From the NCBI GenBank assembly GCA_963969595.1, contig OZ018413.1, positions 8,608,211 through 8,672,210 of the forward strand: a stretch of 64,000 bases of DNA, written 5' to 3'. Source of the stretch: Neckera pumila. Taxonomy: Eukaryota > Streptophyta > Bryopsida > Hypnales > Neckeraceae. The notes under the pieces are model-generated. The model made no database searches. It saw only the letters and a program-made list of their open reading frames with translations, and was not told the DNA's origin. How positions within the stretch are numbered: the stretch's first letter is position 1; every line of letters begins with the position of its first letter. Below are positions 33,921-46,301 of this stretch, in pieces. The position numbers and the translations under genes are program-made.

Positions 33921-36900
33921 GGACGACAAAGGAGCCAAAGTACCCATCATACCTTTAAGCTGGGGAGGAAGCTCAAAGATAGGAGAGGAAGTTGGCACCA
34001 AAACCATAGGAGTAGAAATAGTCTTTTGTCGCTTTGAAGGGGGGAGGATTGCCTCAACATTTGAAGAAGAAGGTCCAGTAACGACAAGGTTCTTGAGACT
34101 ATCTTCAACTGGCACATCTTCATTGGAATCATAAAGATGAACTACTTCTTTCTTTGGCTTAGCCTTTGTCTTCCTTGTCTTCTTGGTTGCATCCTTATCC
34201 GCCGTTGTAATTACGATTGTACCTTTGAGTGCGGGTTCAATGGAATCTCGAAGGGCAATGTCAAAAGTGGGAGGTCTTTTGAGAGGACAATCCAAATACC
34301 ACCCACACCTTTCCCAATGCAAGGGATCCCAAGATTTCATGATCCCCTCTGTGAACATGCAATCTTCACTTTTTTTGTCCAAGTAATTTGCAAAGAAAGC
34401 GGGAGATTTGGAAATGGCTTTAGCAGGAAAAAGGACATACTCAAAGTATCTGTAAAGCACCCTTTGCATAGCTGGTTTGAAGTTTAGTTGTTTATTAATC
34501 TTATGGTTCTTGTGGATTCCCTTATCTACATCAAATTCACGGAAAAACACAACATCCTACAACAATATGTGCATTGACTCCACATAATCAAAGATTGTGG
34601 GCAAAGGATCTATACCATCTGGGAGATAGTTAATAGACACTCCCAGATCAGCTACTGTGGCATCAAATAGCTTTTCTGTCTCAACAGCCAACTGTGACAT
34701 ACAAAATTTAGATTAGAAGAATGTTATGATTGAATGAAAAGGTTCAAAGGAAGAATATGGAAAAACAAATAAGACTAGTACTCACCTGAGTCCACCATGT
34801 AGCTTTATGAAGCCACTCGGGGAAGTCAATATCATTGAATTTTGACTTAGGAAATTTGAGAGCTTCACAAAGAGAAGGAGACTTGTTCCACCTCTCTAAC
34901 CACTTGATCTTCATAGAAGTGTTCATTGTTGAAGTTGCTAGCATCCAAAGTTTCTCTTGAGTCATTTCTGGACTTTCATCGTGAGTTTCATAGTGAAACT
35001 TCACTTGCTCTAAGAAGGCAGTTGTGTGTTTTGTATCTGCAATAGGAAGTTGTTTCCTCAATTCAAAATGAGAAGCTATCTTTACCTTATCAACAGCTTT
35101 AGAGACCCATTCATAAACTGTAGATGGAGTCCAAGCTGTTGGATTAGGATATTTCTCATAAAATTTCTTTTGAGCAGCCGCAGTAGACTCTCCAAACTCT
35201 TGCTGCATAAGATAAATGATGTATAAGAATAAGAAAATGACACATGATGACAAATGATATACACAATAGACTCATAGGATATTAATTCAAATTAACAACA
35301 AGAACAAAAAGAAGACATAAAAATTGAAAACAAAATATGAGGTAGCCAATAAAACTTTAGAAATTTACCTGGTATAAGACTCCATTTAGAGCCTCAAGAG
35401 TGAGAGTGAACCATGTTCTTTGTTTTGACTTCTGCTTTGCTTCAGCTGCAACAAGATCCTCTTTGGAGACAAGTTTTTCAAAATATGAGAGTATTTGGCC
35501 AGCAATACTCTGAATGCGATAAAGTTTGTGAACAAGATTTATAGAAACATGAGATTTTTGGTTTCTCCTGGACAAACAACATGTATTATGTTAAAATTTG
35601 TGAAGTGAACATGAAGGGAAAAAATATAGAATAATAACAATTGCAATGTTTCAAACCAAACAACCTTTAGTGACTAAGAAGTGAAATGAACCAAACTTTG
35701 ATAAAGAAAGAAAAGAGATTACCAATTCACTTCATGTAATGCTGCCTAATTGCAATATCTTCCTTAACCTCCAAAATAATACTTTCAACCGCGTAATGCC
35801 AGATGAAGTCATCTGCATGATTGCGGTTGATAATAGACAACCATGCTTGCAAACGATGGTTGCCATACCATACCATAAACATCTTGCCCGCAAAAACTTT
35901 GAGATCTTCATCATTCTCCAATTCTTTTTCAAATGCAGCATTTGCCCTCACCCAATTGGCACTCCAAGATTTAATAATATCATCCGTAACATCTACTGTC
36001 TTTCCTTCATTGTCCTCCAAGGCCACATAAAAAACTCCATTTCCTTCCATGTAACCGCAAGTAACAAAATGTGCAGCAAGGTTCATAACGTCATTCTTCA
36101 AAAAGGGCCTCACAACTGGCAAAGAAATCATACGACACAAAGGAATGTTGATTTTTGATTTTGCCCTTGGTTGATACCTCAACCGCTCAAGAAGAGAAGA
36201 TGTGTTGACAGTCTCCTTTTTCAAAAATCCATGCAACTGTAACTCCAATTGATCTTCAGAAAGAGGTTGGTGTACAACATCTAATCCCGATGCATCTAGA
36301 TCTCTTTGTGTCAAGATCTCTACAATGACATAACAAAAAAGATTAATATGTAATTTGATGTAACAATGGTTAATTGTTGCAACTTAGAGAGGCCCCAACA
36401 ATTTAGCATTGAAGCAAATCCTAATATACATAGCAAGCAAATTTATGTTCCAGAAAAGGCTGCCGTTAAAGGCTGAGGTGTAGGATGGCCCAAAATTTCA
36501 ACATAGGAACTAAATTTTAGTAAGCAGGAATCTTGTGTCTTTAAAAAGGTTGCCGTTAACGGCTGGGGTGTAGGATGCTAAAAGATTTTAGCAATGAATC
36601 CCAAACCTGAACCGTGGTGGAAAAAATTGTACGTCCCGAAAAGGGCTGCCGTTAATGGCTGGGGTGTAAGAAGGTGAAGAATTACTGTGTGTGACTTCAT
36701 TTCTAATGCGCAAAGAATGAAAGTTTGACTCCCGAAAATGGCTGTCGTTAATGGCTGGGGTCTAATGAAGGCAAAAAGAACTGCGCCATTGGACAGAATG
36801 CTATTCTAAATCGGAACCCAAAAAAGCGCAGCCGTTAACGGCTGGAGTTTGGGAAGGCTAAGAAAAAAAGCCGCATACCTGGATTTCCTTGAGTGCTTGC

Positions 36901-37914
36901 ACTTGTCTCGTGATTTCTTCCTTGCCCATCTTGCTGCGCAGATTCCGCTGCAACCTCCGCCGCAACCTCCGCCTCTTCCATGGTGATCGCTTCTTCTCCC
37001 TCCCTCGTAGGTTGTTGCCTCGGCACCTTCAAAGACGACGTTCAAAGACAACACAAGAGTTAGGGTGAAACCGGTCTCCAAAAAAAAACAAAAAAAACAA
37101 CAAGAGATTAGTAGATATAGCTCAAGGGAATCTTCTAAATAACTTCTTCAATTCTTAAGATTTTAAGCCAAATTTTTTTATACCCATAGATTATACAATA
37201 TACACGTCAGATTCACTCCAATTTTTTTCAGAATTTTAGGACACTTGAGCAAATTTACAAAAATCAGCAAAAACTGCTAAAAATAAAAGTGCTGGATTTT
37301 GCCTAAAAATCTTCAAAAACTGAACATTTCAGGGAAGATTCCAAGATGCTGAATTAGTTTTTAGGCCATAAGATACTCAATATTTGTCCGTTTTTTACAT
37401 GCTATATACCGTTGGAATCGGGCTTTTGACGAGCATGAAATGATGCAAAGTTGCAAAATCTGCCTCTAAAAAAAATTTCACATATATTCAAACTCAATAT
37501 CACTTGGGATAATTATTTCCTTACCATTGTGTTTGTGCTTCCTACCTCCTGCTCCAACTCTACTGTTGGAGCTATTTGTTGTTGTTGTTGTTGTTCTTCC
37601 TCCTCTTCTTTGTTAATATCTTGATCCCAATCACTACAGCTTGAGGCAATATCTGGTTGAGCTTCGCAAGAGATGGGTTCAACTTCCACGTTATCTTCTC
37701 CAATTACTTCACATGAAACAATACCTTCATACGTCAAATTCCTCGTTGTGCCACACAGATCAACCACACTAATTTGAGACACCCGTCTAGTCATTCTAGC
37801 CTTTAACAATTGCCTTCTACTTGAATAATGAAAACTACTTTTCTTCCTCCTCCTCTTCCTACCTTGAACTGGAGTGTCCAACGCTAACAATGGAGAAAAT
37901 AAGTATCCTTGCAT
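33903..37914 (-). pseudogene. Paralogue of the ParB-methyltransferase gene lacking the methyltransferase part, minus strand
   Basis: Inferred exons are 37525-37914, 36879-37026, 35723-36319, 35369-35567, 34786-35202 and 33903-34691, with good GT-AG sites. The first exon may start at ATG 37914 or be internal; it has GRKRRRKKSS, a likely nuclear signal, then an acidic Glu/Gln run. Exon 3 is the ParB-like domain (IPLCRMISLPVVRP; MFMVWYGNHRLQAW). Exons 4-6 match the plus copy in order (MTQEKLWMLA, WLERWN, KATWWTQ, then CGWYLDCPLKRP). It ends just before the methyltransferase would start, inside repeat motif B. Lesions are a 4-bp deletion near 35725-35732 that gives TGA 35727-35729, and TAG 34557-34559 where the plus copy has Trp. 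Two introns of the plus copy are absent here. Confidence 0.65.
36453..36870. repeat. Five-fold repeat around a CCGTTAACGG palindrome, in an intron
   Basis: GCCGTTAACGGCTGGGGTGT-type cores start at 36461, 36551, 36647, 36744 and 36830 (spacing 86-97), each after an AAAAGG-like lead. Two keep the perfect palindrome; the others read CCGTTAAAGG, CCGTTAATGG and TCGTTAATGG. They lie in the intron between exons 2 and 3 of the minus-strand gene. Confidence 0.85.
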
Positions 37915-38744
37915 CTGAAATAATAAACTAGTAGGCCCTTACAATATCAACATCCTTCAATCCTCTATACTACTTCACCCACTTTCTGCAACATGCGTTT
38001 CTACATACTACTTCATTCCACTCTGCAACCTTTTATATTCTAAGGAACTTCAACAGCTCTTCTCTACAAAATTGGAATTTAATTTTATAAATAAGTGACG
38101 TCTTCATATGTCTGTTATTCATATAATAATCAATGAAAAAACCCTTTACCTATCTAAAGTTATGCAATTATCATTGCAAGCATGTCAAAGATCATGCAAT
38201 ATAAGGCATTTTGATTTATCGTCTTCTATCAGTGCCAGCACTAATACAACTAACATTGTCTGACAGAAAATGATACATTGTCAGTATTATAATTCATTTA
38301 TTACTTCTAATTTACTAATTGATACTACGCAGTACACCGCCTTACCCAACTTCATTTCAAATGTTATTGATATATCTTCTTGTAGAGCAAATCTTGATAT
38401 GATACGTAATAGCAAGCATTGAAATCATCAATCCAATTTTAAATTATACGGCATCCACGATATATGTCCGTTCATTTCAAACAACCCTAGAGGCTTTCAT
38501 TCTTCTTTATATTTACACCCCTTGCACTTGTAAACATCATTGCTTGCTTCCTAATGCTGCAACTTGCCTGCAACTTTATGTAACACTTCAGTATGGCTAC
38601 TATTGTTGCAAGAGGTCATGAGGTCCCATTTGTTTTACCATTAGGTAGTCAAGGTTTCGTACATGTGTCCGACCATCTCCTTCATGTTCGCTTCGGGTTC
38701 TCTCCTTCTTCTATAGAAAGAAATATGAACAATCACAACACAAC
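37915..38744. other. Upstream region of the minus-strand gene
   Basis: Probably promoter, leader or further introns of the minus-strand gene. A plus-strand ORF at 38593-38808 is unrecognised. No clear TATA box was chosen. Confidence 0.35.
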
Positions 38745-39560
38745 AAAACATACGATACAAACCATAAATTTATATAAAATTTATAAATATATAATATTAA
38801 TTTCATAACATAAAAAATATTAATATATGAACAGTTATAATTAATATATTAATATAATATAATATTAATCATATAATATATTATTTGTATTAAATAAATA
38901 TATTATTTAATATATATAATAATTAAAATTAAAATATATATTAATTAATTTAATATTATATATTATATATAATAATATAATATAATAATATTAATATATT
39001 ATATTATATTATTAATATTAATAATATATTATAATTAATATTAATATATTATTTAATAATAATATATGATATTAATATATATTAAAAATATAAAATTAAA
39101 TTATTATATTTAATATTTAATATTAATGTATTAATTATTATTATTATTTAATTATAATTCAAATGAATATATATTATTTTATATAATTTAATATATTTAT
39201 CATATATTAATAATTTATATAATTATGTTATTTATTATTAACTATTAGTAATATTAATATTACTATTTAATATTAATAATGATATATGTTATGTTATAAT
39301 TAGTTATATATTAATATATGTTAAATTATTTTATATTATAATTATATATAATTTATAATATTATAATGTTATATATAAAATAATATAATATTAATTAAAC
39401 ATATATTATTAAATTATTATTAATTATTAATTATAACTATATTATTAATTAGTTATTAGTATTATTATAATATATTTAATATTATATTTGACAACATATG
39501 TAATGTTTTATTCATAATGTGTATATATATTCATAAGTATATATAGTATATTCATATATT
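38745..39560. repeat. AT satellite, about 800 bp
   Basis: Almost pure A/T with TTAATATTAATA-type units. It mirrors the AT satellite at 25190-25920, so the two ParB-family genes lie between two AT blocks. Confidence 0.92.
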
Positions 39561-39900
39561 TGAAATGAAGATTTTTAGTTTGTAAGCAGTTATGGATTCT
39601 CAAATAAACTTTGAAGTCCTTTATCTTATTCAATTTTCAATATTTTTTGCAAAAACTAAAATCCTAGGATGTAGATTATTTATTAAAACATTGCAACCAT
39701 TGGGATTGGCATTTTTCAATTTGCATGTTAGAAGGTGGAAAGTGCTTTTGCTTATTGACAATTACAATGCTCATGTTCCATCTTTCTTTGTATATCTTCA
39801 TCTTAAAGGTATATACATTGGCCATATTTTTTTTAAAATTATAACTAGCAGGGCAAAAAAATGATTTCACTGAATTTGAAAGCTTATATCTTGCAATCCA
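39561..39900 (+). mobile_element. Fragment of the TTAA-element family
   Basis: AACTTTGAAGTCCTTTATCTTATTCAATTTTCA, in pieces, aligns with AACTTTAAAGTCCTATATTT and AATTCAATTTTCAGTATTTT near 11725-11760. The next block, GGATGTAGATTATTTATTA, aligns with GGATGTAGATTGTTTATTA near 11786. No ends were found. Confidence 0.5.
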
Positions 39901-40393
39901 TGCAATAGAACTTTTTGAAATTTTACTGCATGTTCAAAAAACTATAGATTGTTCCATATAAAGAATTTTACATAATATAGAATACAATTGACATTTTTTA
40001 TCTCACATAATTAAGTATATTGAATTTTAGTTTCAAAAACAAGAATTCCATTTTTAATGAATTATTTTATTTAATATTAGTGGTTTATATGATAGTTGAT
40101 TGAAAAACATTGGTGATGAATTTTAAACTTCCATTGTAAAGATATGTAAGAAACACCCATATGCACATTTTTCATATTAAAAGTCACCCCATTAAATAAC
40201 AAAAATATAATCTATAAAGAGCATAACATTTTTGAATAGCCAATGGGAGGACCCTTTCCTTCCATTGCTTCCATTTGCTCTTACAAATTTTCAAGCAATT
40301 TTAATTTTTTCTTGAATATTACACCAATGTAATTTAAGCATTTGCCATCAATAATTTATTTTGATTTTTTTACAAAGAAGAGAAGCTCTTTAT

Positions 40394-40956
40394 GTACACA
40401 TAGGGTGGTAGGAGGTAGAATAACCCATGTGGGAAAAGTATAATTTAGAATTTGTAGTTCCTCAACTGCTTATAGTTAAGTCTAAAATAGGAATTGTGTT
40501 AACACAAAAATTTCAGGCCTCATTCATGCATAGTAAAATGACATTTTTCAAAAACTTTGAACTAAAAAGGTGGGAGATCAAGTTGAGTTTCATCTCCAAA
40601 AACCTGTTTGAGAATTTGATCTTCCACTCAAAAGTTATGGACAAATTTCAAAGAGGATGTTTGAAAATGTAAAAAAAAATCCTTTCCAACCCTTCTACGA
40701 AATTTGTCCATAACTTTTGATTGGGAGATCTAAATCTCAAATGGATTTTTGGAGATGAAACTTAACTTGATTTTCCAACTTTTTTTGGTTCAAAGTTTTT
40801 TTAAAAATGTCATTCTACTATGCATGAATGAAGTCTAAAATTCTAGTTTTAACACAATTCCTACTTTAGACTTCACTATGAGTAGTTGAGAAACTACAAA
40901 TTCTAATTTACCTATCCCACATGGATTGTTCTACCTCTTACCACCCCATATGTAAG
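40394..40956. mobile_element. Foldback element, arms of about 270 bp
   Basis: The left arm (about 40394-40660) is an imperfect reverse complement of the right (about 40690-40956). Examples are CATAGGGTGGTAGGAGGTAG against CTACCTCTTACCACCCCATATG, and CATTCATGCATAGTAAAATG against CATTCTACTATGCATGAATG. The loop is about 30 bases. No ORF or clear target duplication was seen. It could be a hairpin MITE or a source of long-hairpin RNA. Confidence 0.85.
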
Positions 40957-42270
40957 GTAAAACAACCCATTAAAGACAAAATTAGGAATTTGGCCTCATA
41001 CCATCGTTGAAATGTTGCAAGTTTTTTCCTACGTAAAGATAAGTGTGAGAAATAGTGAGTGCAATTGAAATTAAATTTTTTTGACAAAGTATGAATTTGC
41101 TTTAAATATTTGAAGTGTTCAATGCATCATGGTCCAATAGTGTCTGTAGACTACTCCAAAATCAACAAAATCTGAATCCATAATACTCATCTTGTTCACC
41201 TTAAGCATTCATAATGTTTTCCAATATGGAAGGCCTAAAAAGTCAATGACTTATAATGAATTTACCCTGGAAAGTTAGAAGTTCCTAATGAAGTCATTAA
41301 TCACTCCATGATTATCATGAAAGACATGCATTGTGGCTCCAAATTTCACATACTAAAAAAACCCATAATGGGATCATTCCCTAGGTGTCCACTATGGGCT
41401 ATTTTACCTAATATAAAAAGCTTGTCTCCTCTACTCCATATATTTTTAAAAATAACTTTTGAAACTTAGTGAATTATTAGCTAATTCATTATTGGCAATG
41501 AATTTTTTACTCAATGTTTTATAGTTGTACTATATTTTAAACCTTAGTTTTATACTCTGATGGTATTGGAAGTGCCACAACATTCAACTTGCTAACTGAG
41601 TACACTACTAACAAATCTCGTCTCGCCACTTGGCCTTGTAATTACAGATATGGTGTGGAATATACCACACCATTTCATCCTCCGGTATATTCCACATCAC
41701 TCTATCCGGGATGTTAGTCACATTGAATGTTATGATGCAAAATTCTTTGAATGACACAAGAGCAAATTTGTAAGAATATTGTATCCCACTGTACTGTACA
41801 TCCACATTAAGTGAAAGACTAATGCTAACACAACTCCGCTACATACCCAAACCTGTACAGTACAAGTCTTCCCAACCAGAAAGCAGGGCACCTTTCTGGG
41901 GATCGATCTGACTACCAAATACTTGATTTGAAAAGCCAAAAGAATCCAGCCACTGGAATGACTGCATACAGCTCCGCATTTACACAATCAGGTTGACAGA
42001 AAGAAAAATTCAGCATGAACGAATTTCCCATATTCAGCTACAGACTCCTTCATGATCTAAACGAACTCTGAACAAGCAGCTAAGCTACAGGAGGCTCTAC
42101 CTATGTAGCACACAGGCTCGGTTTTCAACGAAGGACGTACTCAGACTTCCTCACATACAGCTTTTTGTTAGCGTTTTGTTGATGCAAAACCTCCTCCCTT
42201 TCAATCCTGAGCCAGCAAAGCTATGAGAGGCTCTGTCCTTGGAGCAGACTTGCGTTTCCAGTAAGGTACG
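40957..42270. other. Intergenic stretch with one short hairpin
   Basis: GGTGTGGAATATACC near 41652 pairs with GGTATATTCCACATC near 41682, giving a stem of about 14 bp. A minus-strand ORF overlaps it but is unrecognised. Confidence 0.45.
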
Positions 42271-42392
42271 TCTCAAACTTTCTCATCTTCACTGAAAAAT
42301 GTAACTTCGTCAATGCAAAGTCTCCTCCCCTTCTCAAACTTTCTCACCTTCACTGGAAAATGTAACTTTGTCAATGCAAAGCCTCCTCCCCT
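42271..42392 (+). repeat. 61-bp tandem duplication
   Basis: TCTCAAACTTTCTCA..TTCACTG, AAAATGTAACTT, GTCAATGCAAAG and CTCCTCCCCT are repeated at 42271-42331 and 42332-42392 with few differences. A weaker relative lies just upstream (about 42138-42205). It lies just beyond the 3' end of the phospholipase exon. Confidence 0.9.
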
Positions 42393-42450
42393 TGGGTCCA
42401 GAGCCAACAGTTTTAATAGATTTTGTTTAGTTGAGGAAACGCAGCATTAC

Positions 42451-42747
42451 TTAGGTGGTTAAGCTGTCAGGGAGATTCGCTTGACTAACGCCCAAAATGT
42501 TGCCACCAACATCAGGAAAGGTTTCGAAGTGTTCGAGCGGTCCCACCGTCCCATCCTGGTTGATGTTGATGGGATACGGCAGCAGGTGGCCCTCCAAGTC
42601 TTTGACCTCTTCAGCATTAAAATCCTCCCAGTTGGCTTGCGCCAGTCGGTTCACTTCCTTGACACATTCCAGGCTCTCCGCCTCAGTGAACACGGGGTCC
42701 ACACGACCCAAGTGCTCCGCCCACAGAGACAGACGGTATCCGTAGAT
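42451..42747 (-). pseudogene. Isolated last exon of a phospholipase D alpha-type gene
   Basis: A GGTATTGCAG acceptor leads directly into ATC TAC GGA. The 98 codons plus TAA contain YGYRLSLWAEHLG, ESLECVKEVN, DLEGHLLPYPI, DGTVGPLEHFETFPDVGG and a terminal ANLPDSLTT. This is the conserved C-terminal end of plant PLD alpha enzymes, which hydrolyse phosphatidylcholine to phosphatidic acid. The catalytic HKD motifs lie upstream in the intact protein and are absent. No earlier exon is visible between here and the palindrome arm at 43660. The exon itself is open and well conserved, so the truncation looks recent. If earlier exons lie in an unusually distant place, the gene could still be whole, but not on this strand in this window. 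Confidence 0.85.
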
Positions 42748-43414
42748 CTGCAATACCAAGAGGATGGCACACCGCATGAGAGGATGAAATATTAAAATGA
42801 GGTAACTGCACGTAACTGCGCGTAACTGGTACCCGTTTCAAAAACGTTTCGAAAAGCGACCCCTACGGATTCTTGCCTAAAATGTACAGTACAGCGTCTG
42901 TCTATTCACGAGACTTCATGAGCCTCGGGTTGATTTTGGGTACACTTCTTTTCAGCACTTCATCATTTAGTGTCCAATATACTGCATTCAAAGAAAATTT
43001 AGAATACACTCCCAACACGACACAAAGCTGTGATAATAAAAGTTTAATAATAGGGTGCTTAGATGTTTACTAGGACGATTTTAGGAGTACTTACCATATC
43101 CCTTACATAAGGTATGCCTAATTGCGACACAAATTTTGATGGCAACAAGATTGGAGCCTCAGGTATGTTTCTTCTAAGTCAGCAAATCATAAAGTGCCCA
43201 TCATAGTAGGAGCAGTGACCTTACTTGGCATTCCTCTCAATGCTTCTCTGCTAATGACACAAATTCCATGAAACAGGAAGAGGAACTCAAAACCAAGCGC
43301 ATTCAGAAATCCATGATGTGATCAAGCCGAAGATCCAGTGTTGTACAGGCAAAGTTTTTTTTAACTAACCTGGCCACGAGGGTGGCCTCTCTTTCTAGAC
43401 CAGGAAAACTAGAA
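42748..43414. other. Stretch upstream of the phospholipase exon
   Basis: Contains a short repeat (TAACTGCGCGTAACTG near 42812) and no earlier phospholipase exon. Confidence 0.45.
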
Positions 43415-43655
43415 ATATTATATTAACATTACGTCAATACGTAATCATATAAATTTGATATATCTTAATAAATAATATAAATATCATAATATATGTTATA
43501 AAATATATTAATATATAATATATTAGTTATTAGTTATATTAGTCATATATAATATATTAATAATATATTTTGTAATATATGTTAACATATATTTCAGTTG
43601 GGTTATATATTTGTTAGGTGTTGTATATTGTATTGTGTTTTAATATTCGTTTTAT
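43415..43655. repeat. AT-rich tract at the right inner breakpoint
   Basis: TATAATATATTA-type sequence running up to the GC-rich arm end at 43660, matching the AT tract on the left side of the spacer in kind but not in sequence. Confidence 0.75.
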
Positions 43656-43659
43656 TTTG

Positions 43660-44997
43660 AAGCGCGCGCGCTCTCCCAAGTACATCCCCGACTACATCAA
43701 GTCGGAGTCCCGCTCCACACGCATTGCGGACGTAGGGTCGATGTCGTGCGCCACCCGCAAAGGTGACGCACGCCCCTACCCCGCTTCGACCCGATCCACA
43801 GGGTCCCGCGAGCACGCCACGGTTGTCGTCGCGGCCGCGGGTGCGGTGAAGGGTCAGGAGAGCGCGCGCGCGCCCCCCCTCGGCTTTCCCTCTAAGAAGT
43901 GATGACGCACGGAGCGTCCCCATCCCGTCTCGCCCCGAAGTGCGCCCCCCCGAAGAGGGGCGTGGTATGCTTTCGTTCTTTCGGATTCACGGGCGACACC
44001 CCACCTCAGCCAGTGACAGCGTCGGCGGCATGCCACCATGTTCCCTCGCTTTCCAACCTGAATGTAAACCCCTCGACCACCACCGTGCTTCGCATCACGC
44101 CGATCCCCTGGGATCGCCGGAGGAGAGCTTCGGAAGGGACTGGGAACGCTATCGAAGGCAATGGGGCCGACCTGGCGGAGCTTGACTCCACGCGGTGAGT
44201 GGTTGCCGCCGAAGCGAAACACTGCGGGCGTCGCCTCCCGCAAAAAGGTAACCGGCTCAGACAGTTCCCGCTGCGCGATCGCTCGCGTATCGGCACAAGA
44301 CCAACCCTCCGCGTCCGCCACCAACGAAGGCGACGGACTCAATCGGGACAAAATAAGTTCACGGCGTTGACAGGCGGGACACCCCGCGGGGCGTGACCCA
44401 CTCGGGTAGCACTAGATTATGGGACGCGCACAAATGCGAGGGGAAGCCAAGTGTCACCATTTCATTCCACCGGGCTTGCATCCACCAAATGGGTCATCAT
44501 CGCGAAGTAGGCATCAGATTCACCGCTCAGCGCCTCCTCCCCTAACGCCACGAAACCCCATACGGGACGCGGCAGCGATTCGGGAATTCCTGGGCGCCTC
44601 GTGGGCTTCGCACTTGGAACGCGGATCGGGACACAATTAAACCAAGATGGAAGGTAGCAGCGGCACAAACCTTCCCAACACACAAAATCCAAGACTCAAA
44701 CTTTCGTTTTCCCAAGCTTTCGCAAAAGCGGACCACACCCTCGGGACACCCACCACCACCACTCACACAAACGATCCATCAATACTCAGCGGTTTACGGC
44801 GCACGAGGAACTGGTCGACACTCGTAGGCGCCAATCCAGTCGTCATAGCAGCGCGTTTCTTGACGATCCAGTGAACGGTAGCAGCAGGCCCCGGAGGGAC
44901 CCTTCCCCCACACTATACTCTGTGGGATTTGGCAGGCCCCCCCGTCCCGTGGCAAACACCAACCTCCGATAAGAAACATTATGGAAGACCACCCGAT
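43660..44997 (-). other. GC-rich block, ribosomal-spacer-like (right)
   Basis: Reverse complement of 13363-14695 with scattered substitutions. It begins at the (GC)n run that marks the inner arm boundary. Confidence 0.35.
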
Positions 44998-45850
44998 TTC
45001 TGAAAACTCCCGACTCCCGACTCCCAAATCCTCACAGTCCCGACTCCCGAATCCTCCCTGTCCCGACTCCCGACTCCCGGCGCCACTCCCGACTCCTCCC
45101 TGTCCCGACTCCCGACTCCCGAAGCCACTCCCGACTCTCGGAGCCACTCCCGACTCCTCCTTGTCCCGACTCCCGACTCCCGGCGCCACTCCCGACTCCT
45201 CACAGTCCCGACTCCCGACTCCTCCTTGTCCCGACTCCCGACTCCCGGCGCCACTCCCGACTCCTCACAGTCCCGACTCCCGACTCCTCCTTGTCCCAAC
45301 TCCTCCTTGTCCCGACTCCCGACTCCCGGCGCCACTCCCGACTCCTCCCTGTCCCGACTCCCGGCACCACTCCCGACTCCGGACTCCCGGCGCCACTCCC
45401 AAATCCTCCGTGTCCCGACTCCCGACTCCCGGTGCCACTCCCGAATCCTCCCTGTCCCGACTCCCGACTCCCGGAGCCACTCCCGACTCCTCCCTGTCCC
45501 GACTCCTCCCTGTCCCGACTCCTGACTCCCGGAGCCACTCCCGACTCCCGGCGCCACTCCCGACTCCTCACAGTCCCGACTCCCGATTCCCGGCGCCACT
45601 CCCGACTTCTCCCTGTCCCGACTCCCAGCACCACTCCCGACTCCTCCCTGTCCCGACTCCCGACTCCCGGCGCCACTCCCGACTCCTCCTTGTCCCGACT
45701 CCCGACTCCCAGCGCCACTCCCGACTCCTCCCTGTCCCGACTCCCGACTCCCGGAGCCAGTCCCGACTCCTCCCTGTCCCGACTCCCGACTCCCGCTGCC
45801 ACTCCCAACTCCTCACTGTCCCGACTCCCGACTCCCGCTGCCACTCCCGA
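44998..45850 (-). repeat. G-rich minisatellite (right, about 850 bp)
   Basis: The same repeat on the opposite strand, about 230 bp longer than the left copy. This accounts for nearly all the length difference between the arms. Confidence 0.93.
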
Positions 45851-46228
45851 TTTTTTTCCTTATCATTCCAATGAGACTCCCACTCCCGGTATTTTTTTCC
45901 TTATCATTGGAGAAGAGTCCCACCCAAGCACTCCCGATTTTTTTCCTTATCATTCCAATGAGACTCCCACTCTCGGTATTTTTTTCCTTATCATTGGAGA
46001 AGACTCCCACCCAAGCACTCCCGATTTTTTTCCTTATCATTCCAATGAGACTCCCACTCCCGGTATTTTTTTCCTTATCATTGGAGAAGAGTCCCACCCA
46101 AGCACTCCCGATTTTTTTCCTTATCATTCCAATGAGTCTCCCACTCCTGGTATTTTTTTCCTTATCATTGGAGAAGAGTCCCACCCAAGCACTCCCGATT
46201 TTTTTCCTTATCATTCCAATGAGACTCC
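45850..46228 (-). repeat. 88-bp tandem array, about 4 copies (right)
   Basis: Mirror of 12365-12740 with the same number of units and scattered substitutions. Confidence 0.92.
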
Positions 46229-46301
46229 CTTTGTATACAAGTTCCGGTAAAATTTAGTAATTACACGCGCCTTGCCTTGTTGGTTGGAGATGACCTGGCC
46301 G

